NCBI GenBank assembly: GCA_002748355.1
Contig: PDSF01000056.1
Coordinates: forward strand, 1 to 45,775
Direction: 5' to 3'
Length of the DNA: 45,775 bases
Origin: Planctomycetota bacterium
GTDB lineage: Bacteria > Planctomycetota > UBA1135 > GCA-002748355
Below are positions 17,534-26,701 of the stretch, piece after piece. The translations under genes and the position numbers were made by a program. The notes below the pieces were generated by a model that saw only the letters and a program-made list of their open reading frames with translations, ran no database searches and was not told the origin of the DNA. Every line of letters starts with the position of its first letter. Position 1 is the first letter of the stretch.

Positions 17534-19414
17534 ATGGGATTCGTCAACCTCAGCGAGAAGACGATTTCCGCCAAGCTGGTCTACTACGGTGTAGGCCTCG
17601 GCGGTAAAACCACCTCTCTCAAGGTGGTACATGGGCTTATGTGCCCACGGGACGAGGTCAAGCTCGTCTCGATCAACACCGAGCAGGACGCGACGCTCCT
17701 CTTCGATTTCTTGCCCATCGACCTCGGCCTGATCGACGGCTTCAAGATCAGGATTCAGGGCTTCACGGTCCCAGGGCAGGACAAGTACGTCACGATGCGG
17801 CGCTATGTGCTGCAGGGCGCGGATGCGGTCGTCCTCGTGGTCGACTCCCAGCGCAGCCGTATCGAGGAAAACCTGCGCTCGATCGAGGACCTGAAACGCA
17901 ACCTCGCGGCGAATGGCCTCGACTTTGACAAGCTGCCCCTTGTCTTCCAATACAACAAGCGCGACTTGGACGACTTGGTTCCGGAAGACGAACTGGATCG
18001 GCTCTGCAACCCGCGTGGAGCCCCGTCCTTCTCGACGATTGCTACCGAAGGCGTGGGGGTGCTGGATGCCTTCCTAGAGTCGGTTGGCCTGATGGTGGAC
18101 CAGAAGGTGCGCCAATACGGCCTGGGGCGAGGGGAGATCGATCCGGCGGAGCTGGCGGAAGAGGCCAAGACCCGGATCCGCAGCATTACCGACGAACTCG
18201 CTGATGAGGCCCGCCGTGCCGGTCGCGAGGAAACCGAGAACGCTGGCGGCCTGGTCCATCTGACCGTGAGCGACGAGGTCGGCCAGGAGACGCTTGCCGA
18301 CTACGAAGCCAAGCTGGAGGGGCCGGAGCTGGGTGAGGAGTTGCTCCCAGCTGGGGAGGCTGCGGCAGATCTCATCGCTACCGATGACGATCTGGACGCC
18401 ATCGAGTATCTCGAAGACCGGGTGGACGAAGGGGCTGCGAGCCCCGACCTAGACCTCTTTGACGAAGAGCTCGATTTCGACTCCGAAGGCATGCTCGATG
18501 CCGACGAGCTGGAGCTGGTGGAGGACGAGGACCTGGCCCTAGCCCCGGCAGCAGGCAGGGGCGAGGAAGAGACGGCTGATAGCGCCGCCTTGGAGGCGAT
18601 CGGCGAGACCAACGAACTGCTCGGCCAGGCCATCAACTCGAACATCGAGATGGCTGGGCTCTATGCCGAGCTGGCCGAATACAAGCAGCTCCTCGAGAAG
18701 AAGAACCGGGAGCTGGTCGAGGTCATCCAGCTGATTACCCACGATCTGAAGCGGCCCCTGACCGTGTTCAAAACCGTGGTGGGCCTGCTCGGTAAGGGGC
18801 ATCTGGGCCCGCTCAATGAACGGCAGGGCGAGGCCGTGCACAACGCGACCGAGTCCGTCTCGTACATGGAAGATCTGCTGCTCGACATCCTGGAGGCCTC
18901 ACGGCTCGACTACGACGGGGTGCAGCTCGAGTTTGCTGAGGTCGACATGACCCAGCTGGTCGGCGACATACTCAGGAAGCTCAAGTACCAGATCGACGAG
19001 AGCCAGGTCCGGGTGCGGGTCGAGCCCTTGCCCTGCATCCGAGCGGATGGCGATGCCTTGACCAAGGTTCTGATGAACCTGATCGGCAATGCCGTGAGCT
19101 ACCACAACCCCAAGGCCCAGCAGCCGTGGATTCGGGTCGAGCACCAGGAGACGGAAGAAGAGTGGGTCTTCGAGGTCTCCGATAACGGGCTCGGGATCCC
19201 CGAGGAGAGCCTCAGCTCGATCTGGCAGAAGTTCGAGCGCGGTGCGAACACCCGCGAGATCACTGGCACCGGCCTCGGGCTCTACATCGTCAAGCAGATC
19301 GTCCTCGGGCACGGGGGCGAGATTCAGGTGCAGAGCAAGGTGGGGGAGGGCACCTGTTTCACCATTCGCTTGCCGAAGGTGCCGGTGCTCGCGAAGCACT
19401 CCCCCTTGGCCTGA
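17534..19414 (+). CDS. MglA-type small GTPase fused to a histidine kinase
   Basis: This 626-residue cytoplasmic protein joins two signalling modules. Residues 1-195 are a Ras-like GTPase of the MglA group: P-loop GVGLGGKTT (19-27), the switch region with LFDFLPIDLG (56-65), PGQ (80-82, Gln82 at the catalytic position) and NKRD (141-144). A charged helical segment (200-255) and a very acidic linker (about 258-340) lead to a coiled coil (360-398) and a HisKA domain with phospho-accepting His403 in ITHDLKRPL. The ATPase domain has the N box NLIGNAVSYH (515-524), DNGLGIP (550-556), FERG (567-570) and GTGLGLYIV (578-586). No receiver, PAS or membrane segment is present, and no response regulator gene is adjacent. 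ATG 17534 follows AGGAGCC. Separate MglA proteins control polarity and motility; a fusion suggests that nucleotide state gates kinase output, which is an inference. Confidence 0.88.
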   Translation: MGFVNLSEKTISAKLVYYGVGLGGKTTSLKVVHGLMCPRDEVKLVSINTEQDATLLFDFLPIDLGLIDGFKIRIQGFTVPGQDKYVTMRRYVLQGADAVVLVVDSQRSRIEENLRSIEDLKRNLAANGLDFDKLPLVFQYNKRDLDDLVPEDELDRLCNPRGAPSFSTIATEGVGVLDAFLESVGLMVDQKVRQYGLGRGEIDPAELAEEAKTRIRSITDELADEARRAGREETENAGGLVHLTVSDEVGQETLADYEAKLEGPELGEELLPAGEAAADLIATDDDLDAIEYLEDRVDEGAASPDLDLFDEELDFDSEGMLDADELELVEDEDLALAPAAGRGEEETADSAALEAIGETNELLGQAINSNIEMAGLYAELAEYKQLLEKKNRELVEVIQLITHDLKRPLTVFKTVVGLLGKGHLGPLNERQGEAVHNATESVSYMEDLLLDILEASRLDYDGVQLEFAEVDMTQLVGDILRKLKYQIDESQVRVRVEPLPCIRADGDALTKVLMNLIGNAVSYHNPKAQQPWIRVEHQETEEEWVFEVSDNGLGIPEESLSSIWQKFERGANTREITGTGLGLYIVKQIVLGHGGEIQVQSKVGEGTCFTIRLPKVPVLAKHSPLA

Positions 19415-19458
19415 AGCTCTGGGCCCCTGCCCCAGGAGACAGAAGCCCAGCAGGTGCC

Positions 19459-19481
19459 CCTCGCCAGAGGCCTCCGCGAGG
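19459..19481. terminator. Hairpin between convergent genes
   Basis: CCTCGC at 19459-19464 pairs with GCGAGG at 19476-19481, within the 72-base space between the plus-strand GTPase/kinase gene and the minus-strand zinc-ribbon gene. It could serve both strands; no T tract is visible on either side. Confidence 0.35.
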
Positions 19482-19486
19482 ATCTA

Positions 19487-20725
19487 CTAGAAGCCGCCGC
19501 CGCTTCTCTTCTTCTTGTTCTGCTTGCGCTTCTCCATGAACTCGTCCCAGATCTCGGAATCACCGCCCCCTAGTCTGCTATTCCACGTGCGCTGCCAAGT
19601 CTGGACAACTCTCGCGTTGTGGTAGGCGTCGGCTTCCTTGATCTCATCCTCGAAGCCTGGGGGGATGTAGCCGGCATTGAGACCTAGGGTGATGTCTTGG
19701 AGGATCCTGTTGAAGAAGGCGGCCTGTTCGCTCTGCTCGCGGTCGAAGTAGTTGATCGTGCGCAAGCGGTTGATGATGGCCGGGAACGCGAAGCGGGCTA
19801 GCTCCTCGTTGCTCAGCTTTTTGCCGGCCCTGCTGCCGGCCATGCCGGTATCGGTCATGACCGTTTCGATCAGATCGTTGACCCTCTTCTTGATGTCCGC
19901 GGTCGCATCTTCGGGCCAAGCCAGTTCGGGTAGGGTTTTGGCATCGAAGGCCTTCACCCCCTTCTTGGACTTCTTCGCCTTTGCTTTCTTGGCCTTCTTG
20001 GCCTTCTTGGTCTTCTCGTCCTTCTTGGCCTCCTCAGCCTTCTTCGCCTCCTCGGCCTTGGCCGCGAGCTCTTCTGTTTCTTGCTTCGTGGCCTCGGTCG
20101 TTTCCGGCTTCTGCTGCTCGTCCTTTTTCGCGGTCTGCTGGTTCTCGGGCTTCAGGCCTGGCTTGTCCGCCTTGTCCTTACCGCCGAGGATCAAAAAGAG
20201 CACGACGGCAAGGATGGCGACTGCGCCGCCGCCAATGCCGAGGTAGAGGCCCATCTTGTTGCCTTCGGGAGCTTCGTCGCGAGCCCTTCGGCCGCGGCCT
20301 CGTCCGCCGGCAGCGCGGCCCTTAGCACCAGAACTCCGCCCGCCGGATTTGCGGCCACCAGCTCTGGCGCCACTGCCTCTGGAGCCACTGCCTCTGGAGC
20401 CACTGCCTCTGGAGCCACCGCGTCGGGCTGCGCCACCACGTTGGCTTGGCCGCTTGGCTCCGGCCTCCTCACCTTCCTCGGCAGCCTGGCTGCGGCTCTG
20501 CCGAGCAGAGGTCTTGGATACCTTGCTGCCGCTAGAGCGGGAGGCGGCAGCCGCGCCGCTCCCTGCGGGAGGAGTCGCAGCCTTGCTGGGCTCGGCAGGG
20601 CTAGCCGAGGCTTCCACGTCCATAACCGAGCCACAGCCTTTGCAGCGGGCTTGGGCAGATTTGAACGAGGCGGGGAGCTTGTACTTCGCGCCGCAATTGG
20701 CGCAGGTGATCACTCGTGCAGTCAT
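19487..20725 (-). CDS. Zinc-ribbon, single-span, lysine-rich protein (first of two paralogues)
   Basis: The 412-residue protein starts with a MJ0042-type zinc ribbon, Cys8-x2-Cys11 and Cys28-x2-Cys31 (CANCGAKY ... CKGCGS). A long basic Gly/Ser/Arg/Ala region follows (60-150), including GSRGS repeats, then one membrane helix (about 159-181), a Lys/Glu/Ala segment with runs such as KKAKKAKKAKAKKSKK, and a C-terminal helical domain (about 265-400) with no known motif. Topology with the zinc ribbon inside seems likely. The start at 20725 has AGGA eight bases upstream. It follows a similar gene on the same strand. The function is unknown; low-complexity basic segments suggest binding to nucleic acid or an acidic surface, but that is only a possibility. 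Confidence 0.75.
   Translation of the reverse strand: MTARVITCANCGAKYKLPASFKSAQARCKGCGSVMDVEASASPAEPSKAATPPAGSGAAAASRSSGSKVSKTSARQSRSQAAEEGEEAGAKRPSQRGGAARRGGSRGSGSRGSGSRGSGARAGGRKSGGRSSGAKGRAAGGRGRGRRARDEAPEGNKMGLYLGIGGGAVAILAVVLFLILGGKDKADKPGLKPENQQTAKKDEQQKPETTEATKQETEELAAKAEEAKKAEEAKKDEKTKKAKKAKKAKAKKSKKGVKAFDAKTLPELAWPEDATADIKKRVNDLIETVMTDTGMAGSRAGKKLSNEELARFAFPAIINRLRTINYFDREQSEQAAFFNRILQDITLGLNAGYIPPGFEDEIKEADAYHNARVVQTWQRTWNSRLGGGDSEIWDEFMEKRKQNKKKRSGGGF
20369..20420 (-). repeat. 15-bp tandem repeat inside the zinc-ribbon gene
   Basis: The unit GCCACTGCCTCTGGA occurs three times without mismatch (20369-20383, 20384-20398, 20399-20413) with a partial fourth copy. On the coding (minus) strand it encodes repeated five-residue GSRGS-type units, so copy number can vary without changing the frame. 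Confidence 0.85.
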
Positions 20726-20930
20726 CGTGTCCTCGAACGGCTAGAACCGGCAGGAATGCCGAGGGTTTGCGCGGGCCGGATGTTAGCGCCGGGATTAGGC
20801 GCTGTCGCTGCCTGGCTCGGGCACTTGTTCGAGGAGCTGCCTGCTTGCCAAGGATGCGCGCGGCAGCAGGGCCGGGTCACGAGGGTCCTGCTGCTGCCAG
20901 CGGCCGTGGCTGAACCGGCGCCGGCCCCGC

Positions 20931-22265
20931 TTATCGGTCTTCCTGGTCTTGGTCACCTGGTGGCGGGAACTCCTTGCGATCGGAGTTTTGCGACCACCAT
21001 TGGTACCACTTCTTCACCACTTCTTGGCGCATCTCCTGGTAGCGGGCGGAATCGTGCCCTCCCTCCATGGAGATGTTGAAGCCGAAGGAGATGCCTCCTG
21101 AGAGTTCGCGAAGGCAGCGCACGATCAGGTTCAGGCTGCTTGCTTCCTCGGCGCCGCTTCCCTTGCTCTCGTAGAGCTTGTTGAGGAGTCGAGGGATCGC
21201 CGGCTTGCCCGACTCGATGAGTCCGCTTCTGGCCGCGGTCATTTTTTTGAACGGCACGTCCGGGTCCATAAGCGTGGCGATCCATTCGTCGATCTTGCGC
21301 CTGAGGGCTGGGGGCGTGCTTTCGAGGTGGCCTAGAGGGCCCGGTTGCACCTGTTCACGCTCGGCCTTTTTGCTCTTGGCCTTGCCCTCTTCGGTCTTGG
21401 CGCCGGCGGAGCGCTTCTTCTTTTTCTTCTTCTTGGCCTTGGGCTTGGCCGGCGGCTGCTCTCCTGCTGCCTGCGGATAATCGAGGACCTTCCACTTAAG
21501 GGCTCGCCAGCCCGAGGGCTTCTTGATGCACCAGGCCCGCAGCCTGGCGAAGCCGCGGTAGGCGCTAGGCACCCGCGGCCCTAGCTCAATGGTGAAGTCG
21601 AAGGGCTCCTTGCCGAGCTTCTCGGGCAGTTCTTGCTCCTCGACGCTCGAGAATTCGAAGTCGCGGAAGATCCGTCCCTCCTCGCCCTCAAAGAGGGAGG
21701 TGATGAGCTCTTCGCGGAAGGCATCCTTCTTGGCTTTGGAATTGGCGATCCAAGCGAGCCGTTTTTTGCCGCGATGCACGAGGTTGTAGTGCTGTGCGAG
21801 TTCCAGAGCGGCCCAGAAACTGATCCGGTCCTTGCTTGCGATGGCTTCGATGAAATCGCGGAAGGCTCGGACCGGGGGGCTGCTGTTCTTGAGATACTGC
21901 TTCACCGGCCCCTTGGGCTTCTGAGGAGCTTCCTCCTTGCCTCTGGGGATGGCGAAGAGCAGCGCGACCACGAGCAGGAGGATGCCGCCAAAGACCAGCG
22001 GCCCTTTCATCTGCTTCTGTGCTGAGTTGCGCTTCTGTGTGGCGGCGACCTTAGGCGTGAAGCTGCTCTTGCAGTTCTTGCAGGTCAGCCGCTTGTCGAT
22101 GGCGCTCGGGGGGAGCGCGTAGGTCGTGCCGCATTTCGGGCAGGGGATATGCACGCGGCCGTCACGACCAGGCTGCAGTCTACGTTCGCTCTGTGCTCTA
22201 CGCGCAGCGTTGTGGGCTTTTCCGGCCCGTCGCCGCGATTCCATGCTGCGTCTTTTGCCGCCCAT
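20931..22265 (-). CDS. Zinc-ribbon, single-span, lysine-rich protein (second of two paralogues)
   Basis: The 444-residue protein has the same plan as its downstream neighbour: a very basic N-terminus (1-36), a zinc ribbon with Cys42-x2-Cys45 and Cys62-x2-Cys65 (CPKCGTTYALPPSAIDKR ... CKNCKSSF), one membrane helix (about 88-107), an alpha-helical domain (120-270), a poly-lysine stretch (KAKKKKKKKRS, around 278-288), and a C-terminal helical domain with LRRKIDEWIATLMDPDVPF and a Trp-rich end (WYQWWSQNSD). GAGGA six bases before the ATG at 22265 supports the start. It lies upstream of the other copy by about 200 bases and may share its transcript. I do not recognise the C-terminal domains. Confidence 0.75.
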   Translation of the reverse strand: MGGKRRSMESRRRAGKAHNAARRAQSERRLQPGRDGRVHIPCPKCGTTYALPPSAIDKRLTCKNCKSSFTPKVAATQKRNSAQKQMKGPLVFGGILLLVVALLFAIPRGKEEAPQKPKGPVKQYLKNSSPPVRAFRDFIEAIASKDRISFWAALELAQHYNLVHRGKKRLAWIANSKAKKDAFREELITSLFEGEEGRIFRDFEFSSVEEQELPEKLGKEPFDFTIELGPRVPSAYRGFARLRAWCIKKPSGWRALKWKVLDYPQAAGEQPPAKPKAKKKKKKKRSAGAKTEEGKAKSKKAEREQVQPGPLGHLESTPPALRRKIDEWIATLMDPDVPFKKMTAARSGLIESGKPAIPRLLNKLYESKGSGAEEASSLNLIVRCLRELSGGISFGFNISMEGGHDSARYQEMRQEVVKKWYQWWSQNSDRKEFPPPGDQDQEDR

Positions 22266-22331
22266 GAGTTCCTCGGTTTTCAGCTAGCGGTCACCTGGAG
22301 CGGTGTGACCGGGAGTAAGGGAAACAGGCTA

Positions 22332-22475
22332 GCAGGCTGTTGAAAAAGGCCCAGGAGTGAAAGAGTGCCGGATTCGGCCTCCCATTGGGGCCAGAAAACG
22401 CCAGCGAATCTAGTGATTCGTCGAGGTTTTATGGTGCCGAAGGGGCGTCGCCGACGCTGCTTTGTCGTGGTGGGC
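22332..22475 (+). repeat. Interspersed noncoding repeat copy (divergent intergenic region)
   Basis: The 338 bases between the divergent zinc-ribbon and uvrB genes hold no convincing gene. GCAGGCTGTTG at 22332-22342 recurs at 42049-42059. GCTGCTTTGTCGTGGTGGGC at 22456-22475 closely matches intergenic sequence at 45555-45573 (plus strand) and 42066-42084 (minus strand). A small hairpin, CGAATC-TAGT-GATTCG, lies at 22408-22423. The pattern suggests a degenerate mobile-element-derived repeat family without coding capacity. Confidence 0.4.
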
Positions 22476-22603
22476 ATAGTTCTGACGGCCTGCGAAGCCG
22501 GGATTTGGAGGCTTGCAAAGCGCTCGAACTCGGCGCAGCTTGCCGCAGAGGCCTCTCCGTGGGGGAGGGCCCGGTGAAAAGCGCAGCGCAACGCAGCAAA
22601 ACT

Positions 22604-24622
22604 ATGGCGGATCATTGCCCCTTCAAACTCGTGAGCGACAAGCGGCCAGCTGGCGATCAGCCCAGCGCCATCGAGGGGCTCGTGCGCGGCTTGCGCGCGG
22701 GCGCCGAGCTCGAGGTGCTGCTTGGGGTCACCGGCAGCGGCAAGACCTTCACGATGGCCCACGTGATCCAAGAGCTGCAGCGGCCGACCCTGGTGCTAGC
22801 ACCGAACAAGACGCTGGCAGCGCAGCTCTACCAAGAGTTCAAGGATCTCTTCCCGGAGAACGCGGTCGAGTACTTCATAAGCTACTACGACTACTACCAG
22901 CCCGAGGCCTATCTCCCGGGCAGCGATACCTACATCGAGAAGGACGCGACGATCAATGAGCAGATCGATCGCATGCGCAATGCCGCGACCGCGTCCCTGC
23001 TTGAGCGCAGAGATGTGCTGATCGTCGCCAGTGTCTCCTGCATCTATGGCTTGGGCTCGCCGGATGCCTACCGCGACATGTCGATCACCCTGCGCAAGGG
23101 CGAGGAGCTTGACCGCGATGAGATGCTGCGCTCGCTGACCCAGATCCAGTATCAGCGCAACTTGATCGACTTCGTGCGCGGCAGTTTTCGCGTGCGTGGC
23201 GATGTCGTCGAAGTCTTCCCGGTCTACGACGAGGATCGCGTGCTGCGCTTCGAGTTCTTTGGCGACGAGATCGAAGAGATCTTCGAGGTGGACCCTCTCA
23301 CCGGCCAGATCCATGCCGAACTGGAGCAGGTCACGATTTATCCGGTCTCGCACTACGTGACTCCGGAGCATCGGCTGGAGCGGGCGATCGAGTCGATCTC
23401 CGAGGAGCTGGAGGAGCGACTCGCAGAATACGAGCGACTGCAGCGGCCGCTTGAGGCGCAACGTCTGGAGCAGCGCACCCGGTATGACCTGGAGCTTCTG
23501 CGCGAGGCTGGATTCTGTAACGGCATCGAGAACTACTCGCGGCATCTCGACGGTCGCAATCCGGGCGAGGCGCCAGCCACCCTGATCAACTACTTCCCCG
23601 AAGACTTCCTGCTCTTCGTCGACGAGAGCCATGTGGCGCTGCCGCAGGTGGGGGCGATGTTCAAGGGCGACCGCTCGCGTAAGGAGAACCTGGTCGACTA
23701 CGGCTTTCGCTTGCCGTCGGCGCTCGATAACCGGCCGCTGCGTTTCGAGGAGTTCGAGGCCTTGGTGGGGCAGATGGTCTGCGTGAGCGCCACGCCTTCT
23801 GAGTATGAGATGCGCCGGGCGAAGACGGAGGTGCACGAGCAGGTGATCCGGCCGACCGGTCTGGTCGATCCCGTGGTCGAAGTGCGACCCGCGTGCGGCC
23901 AGGTAGAGGATCTTCTCAGCCAGGTGCGCGGCTGTGTCGAGGCCGGCTTCCGCGTGTTGGTCACGACCCTCACCAAGCGCATGGCCGAGGAATTGACCGA
24001 CTACTATCGCGATGTCGGGGTCAAGGTGCGGTACCTGCACTCGGACATCGATTCGATCGAGCGCATGCAACTCTTACGCGAGCTGCGCCTCGGAGTCTTC
24101 GATGTCTTGGTCGGCATTAACCTGCTACGCGAGGGGCTCGACCTGCCGGAAGTGGCTTTGGTGGCGGTGCTCGATGCCGACAAGGAGGGCTTTCTGCGTT
24201 CCCGAACCAGTCTGATCCAGACCTGCGGGCGAGCGGCACGCAATGCCGAGGGGCGGGTCATCCTCTACGGGGATCGCGTGACCGGCTCGATGCGCGAGGC
24301 GATGCAGGAGATGGAGCGGCGCCGGGCCAAGCAAATCGCGCATAACGAGGAGCACGGGATTACCCCGCAGACCATCGTCAGCCGGATCAAGGAGCTGATC
24401 CAGGAGTCGGAGGCCAAGGATGCAGAAGAGCTTCCTCTCGCGGTTTCCCAGGGCAAGGACGGTAAGGTCAAGAAGCTGGGCAACCGCAAATCCCTCCTAG
24501 CCCAAATCGAGAAGCTGCGGGCCAAGATGCACGAGGCCGCCCGTGCCCTGGACTTCGAAGAGGCGGCCAAGCTGCGCGACGAGGTCTTTCGTCTGGAGAA
24601 GAGCGACCTGGCCCTGCGCTGA
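22604..24622 (+). CDS. uvrB: Excinuclease ABC subunit B
   Basis: UvrB is the damage-verifying helicase-like subunit of UvrABC nucleotide excision repair. The 672-residue protein is full length: Walker [14 protein letters not shown], the damage-probing beta-hairpin region [45 protein letters not shown] (motif II), SATPSEYE, the C-terminal helicase motifs [15 protein letters not shown] and [13 protein letters not shown], and a UVR motif at the end ([20 protein letters not shown]) for binding UvrC. The frame is open to 22385 upstream, but the conserved N-terminus [17 protein letters not shown] follows the ATG at 22604, so that start was used. It is divergent from the zinc-ribbon genes. Confidence 0.97.
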   Translation: MADHCPFKLVSDKRPAGDQPSAIEGLVRGLRAGAELEVLLGVTGSGKTFTMAHVIQELQRPTLVLAPNKTLAAQLYQEFKDLFPENAVEYFISYYDYYQPEAYLPGSDTYIEKDATINEQIDRMRNAATASLLERRDVLIVASVSCIYGLGSPDAYRDMSITLRKGEELDRDEMLRSLTQIQYQRNLIDFVRGSFRVRGDVVEVFPVYDEDRVLRFEFFGDEIEEIFEVDPLTGQIHAELEQVTIYPVSHYVTPEHRLERAIESISEELEERLAEYERLQRPLEAQRLEQRTRYDLELLREAGFCNGIENYSRHLDGRNPGEAPATLINYFPEDFLLFVDESHVALPQVGAMFKGDRSRKENLVDYGFRLPSALDNRPLRFEEFEALVGQMVCVSATPSEYEMRRAKTEVHEQVIRPTGLVDPVVEVRPACGQVEDLLSQVRGCVEAGFRVLVTTLTKRMAEELTDYYRDVGVKVRYLHSDIDSIERMQLLRELRLGVFDVLVGINLLREGLDLPEVALVAVLDADKEGFLRSRTSLIQTCGRAARNAEGRVILYGDRVTGSMREAMQEMERRRAKQIAHNEEHGITPQTIVSRIKELIQESEAKDAEELPLAVSQGKDGKVKKLGNRKSLLAQIEKLRAKMHEAARALDFEEAAKLRDEVFRLEKSDLALR

Positions 24623-24684
24623 GCGGGTGCTGGCCAATAGGGAAGCGCCCCGGGTTTCCCGGAGACTCGCTTATGTGAGCCTCG

Positions 24685-24713
24685 CCACCGCGGCAGATGT
24701 TTGCCGCTGGTGG
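24685..24713 (+). terminator. Hairpin downstream of uvrB
   Basis: CCACCGCGGCA at 24685-24695 pairs with TGCCGCTGGTGG at 24702-24713 with one bulged base, about 60 bases after the uvrB stop. A second small stem, CCGGG-TTT-CCCGG, lies at 24650-24662. Neither has a T tract. Confidence 0.4.
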
Positions 24714-24842
24714 GAGTACTGCGCCTCGTATTCTGTCGGCGGGAGCTGCCCGATGGACTCTAGCCACTGAGCTAGGGCCGCATGCGCAGCTGGGGGGATT
24801 CGCTCACGCGGTGATTCGATCAAGAGGGGGCACTGGGCTGGA

Positions 24843-25871
24843 TCAGTAGCCGGGGAAGCGCCAGGGATGTAGGGGGATTTTGCCTTGGAGCTGGATGCGG
24901 GATTCGGGGTTGTTATTCAGCTCGCGGGCGAGGGCATGGAGCGTGGGCGTGTAGACATCGGTGAAGAATAGGAGGCCTAGGGCGCGTAGGGCGTCCCAGT
25001 TGGCGCCGATGTAGGCCCTGATGAAGCGGATGCGGTTTGGGTCGCCGGGCTCGATGGAGCTGTGGCGGCTGAGGACTTTTAGGGCGCGGAGGAACTCGAG
25101 GGCGCTGCTGTCGATGGAGGCGGCTTCGAGGGCGCTGGCGAGTTCGGTTGCGCGCGGGCCTTCGGCCTTCCAGTAGCTGTGGGCCATATACCAGCTGCGA
25201 TGCACCGGGCGCAGGGCGCTTAAGGTCAGGGCGCTGAGGAGGAGGGTCGCGCCGATCATCAGGGCGGGGGCGGGCCAGCGGGAGCGGCCTCGAGCGTCGG
25301 GGAGCTTGAAGAGGCAGAAGCTGGCGATGAAGCCGGTGATGAGCCCACCCATGTGGGCGGTTTGGCTAATGATCGGGATCATGAATCCGATCACGACGTT
25401 GATGGCGACCAGCGAGAGGATCCACTTGATGCGGGGATCGCGTAGGGAGGAGCCGTAGCTGCGCTCTTCGCGCGCGAAGACAGCAAGGAGGACACCCAGC
25501 AGGCCGAAGAGCCCACCGGAGGCCCCGCCGCTGATCGTGTAGGGCTCGTACCAGAGCATGGTTGCCAGCGAGCCACCCAGTCCCGAGATCAGGAAGCTGA
25601 GGATCAGTCGCTCCGTGCCGATCTGGCGCTCGAGCCAGGGGCCGATTTGCAGCAGGAAGTAGCCGTTGAAGCCAAGGTGCAGGACGCCGAAATGCATGAA
25701 GCAGCTGCTGATCAGGCGCCAAGGCTCGCCATCGACGACGAGGGCGGCCATCTGGGCACCGGAGCGGAGCTCGTTGTCGATCTTGGGCGAATGCAGGCCG
25801 AAGGCGACGAAGACGATGGCGAAGATGCCGACCAGGGCGTAGCTGCCGATGGGGGTGAAGTTCTTGTTCAT
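24843..25871 (-). CDS. Rhomboid family intramembrane serine protease
   Basis: The 342-residue protein has six or seven membrane helices with the rhomboid signature: HFGVLHLGFN (60-69, the conserved His and Asn of helix 2), GGASGGLFG with the catalytic Ser118 (115-123), and TAHMGGLITGF with the catalytic His173 (171-181). The soluble C-terminal part (about 215-342) is helical and of unknown role. It would cleave membrane-anchored proteins within the inner membrane. The start at 25871 was chosen because its ATG overlaps the stop of the upstream gene (ATGA) and opens the first membrane helix; the frame stays open far upstream but encodes only a shadow of the TPR gene. Confidence 0.9.
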   Translation of the reverse strand: MNKNFTPIGSYALVGIFAIVFVAFGLHSPKIDNELRSGAQMAALVVDGEPWRLISSCFMHFGVLHLGFNGYFLLQIGPWLERQIGTERLILSFLISGLGGSLATMLWYEPYTISGGASGGLFGLLGVLLAVFAREERSYGSSLRDPRIKWILSLVAINVVIGFMIPIISQTAHMGGLITGFIASFCLFKLPDARGRSRWPAPALMIGATLLLSALTLSALRPVHRSWYMAHSYWKAEGPRATELASALEAASIDSSALEFLRALKVLSRHSSIEPGDPNRIRFIRAYIGANWDALRALGLLFFTDVYTPTLHALARELNNNPESRIQLQGKIPLHPWRFPGY

Positions 25872-26701
25872 GGCCGGCCTCCCGTGCGCAGGGCGAGTTT
25901 GGCTCGGGCGCGGGCCCAGTCGCTTTTGGGGTCGCGCTGGCGGCCGGGGTCTTTGGGCAGCAGCTTCAGTGCTTGTAGCGCCTCGCGCGCTTCGGCTTTG
26001 CGGCCTTGTTGCCAGAGGGCGCGGGCGAGCCAGAAGAGGGCCAGCACGCTTTCGCCCTTTGTCTCCAGCGAGATGCGGGCGTGTAGCTCGGCCTGCTCGG
26101 CTTCGCCGGCCAGGCTCGCGATCTCCGCGGCGAGCAAGCGTGCGGAGCCAAAGCCGAGTTCGGGATCGCGTTGCAGGGCCAGCTCGATTTGGTGCAGGGC
26201 CTGGGGCATGGCCCCCAGCTCGTAGAGAGCTCGGGCTGCTTCCCTGTGAGTGCGAGGATCCTCGCTGCCGTTCTCCAGCGCCGTCGCCAGATAGGCGAGG
26301 GCCTCCTTGTGTTGTCCGGCGTCGTTGTAGTGGCCGGCGAGTTCGGTGAGATCGCGCGGCGAAGCAAAATGCTCGATGCGGCCGAGCAGCTCGCGGATCG
26401 CCTTGCGGTCGACATTGAGGCGCTGCCACAGGCGAGCGAGGCTCATGCGCAGCCGGGGTAGGAAGGGCGGCCAGCTCAGGGCGAGGATGAGGAAGAGGGG
26501 GAGGGCCAGGGCGGGAAACAGGTAGAGCTGGTCGCCGGCCTTGTGGGAGAAGCTCTGGAGCTTGCCCAGCTGAACCGGCGCGACCACGAAGAGGAGCTGC
26601 AGTCCGAGAAGGAGCAGGGCCGGAAGCACCAAGAGCATCCCGGGGATGAGGCCGAGACGCGGCTTGCTGCTTGGGGTGGTGGTGCTAGGGCTGTCGTTCA
26701 C
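25868..26701 (-). CDS. TPR-repeat membrane protein
   Basis: The 277-residue protein has two N-terminal membrane helices (LIPGMLLVLPALLLLGLQLLF and LYLFPALALPLFLILALSWP) followed by a TPR region: LTELAGHYNDAGQHKEALAY, ARALYELGAMPQALHQIELA, and LALFWLARALWQQGRKAEAR. It probably scaffolds proteins at the membrane. It overlaps the rhomboid gene by 4 bases, so the two are co-translated and could act together. I chose the GTG at 26701, which has a GGAGAG sequence about 9 bases upstream; an ATG at 26731 in the same frame is the alternative and would add ten residues. Confidence 0.72.
   Translation of the reverse strand: MNDSPSTTTPSSKPRLGLIPGMLLVLPALLLLGLQLLFVVAPVQLGKLQSFSHKAGDQLYLFPALALPLFLILALSWPPFLPRLRMSLARLWQRLNVDRKAIRELLGRIEHFASPRDLTELAGHYNDAGQHKEALAYLATALENGSEDPRTHREAARALYELGAMPQALHQIELALQRDPELGFGSARLLAAEIASLAGEAEQAELHARISLETKGESVLALFWLARALWQQGRKAEAREALQALKLLPKDPGRQRDPKSDWARARAKLALRTGGRP

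Noticed and set aside
24738..24785. tRNA-like segment on the minus strand (CCTAGCTCAGTGGCTAGAG)
   Set aside because: A D-arm-like sequence is present, but no anticodon stem, T loop or paired acceptor end can be built around it, so it is at most a decayed fragment.
25872..26429. N-terminal extension of the rhomboid gene
   Set aside because: The open frame continues upstream but is antisense-phase overlap with the TPR gene; the first membrane helix follows the ATG at 25871.
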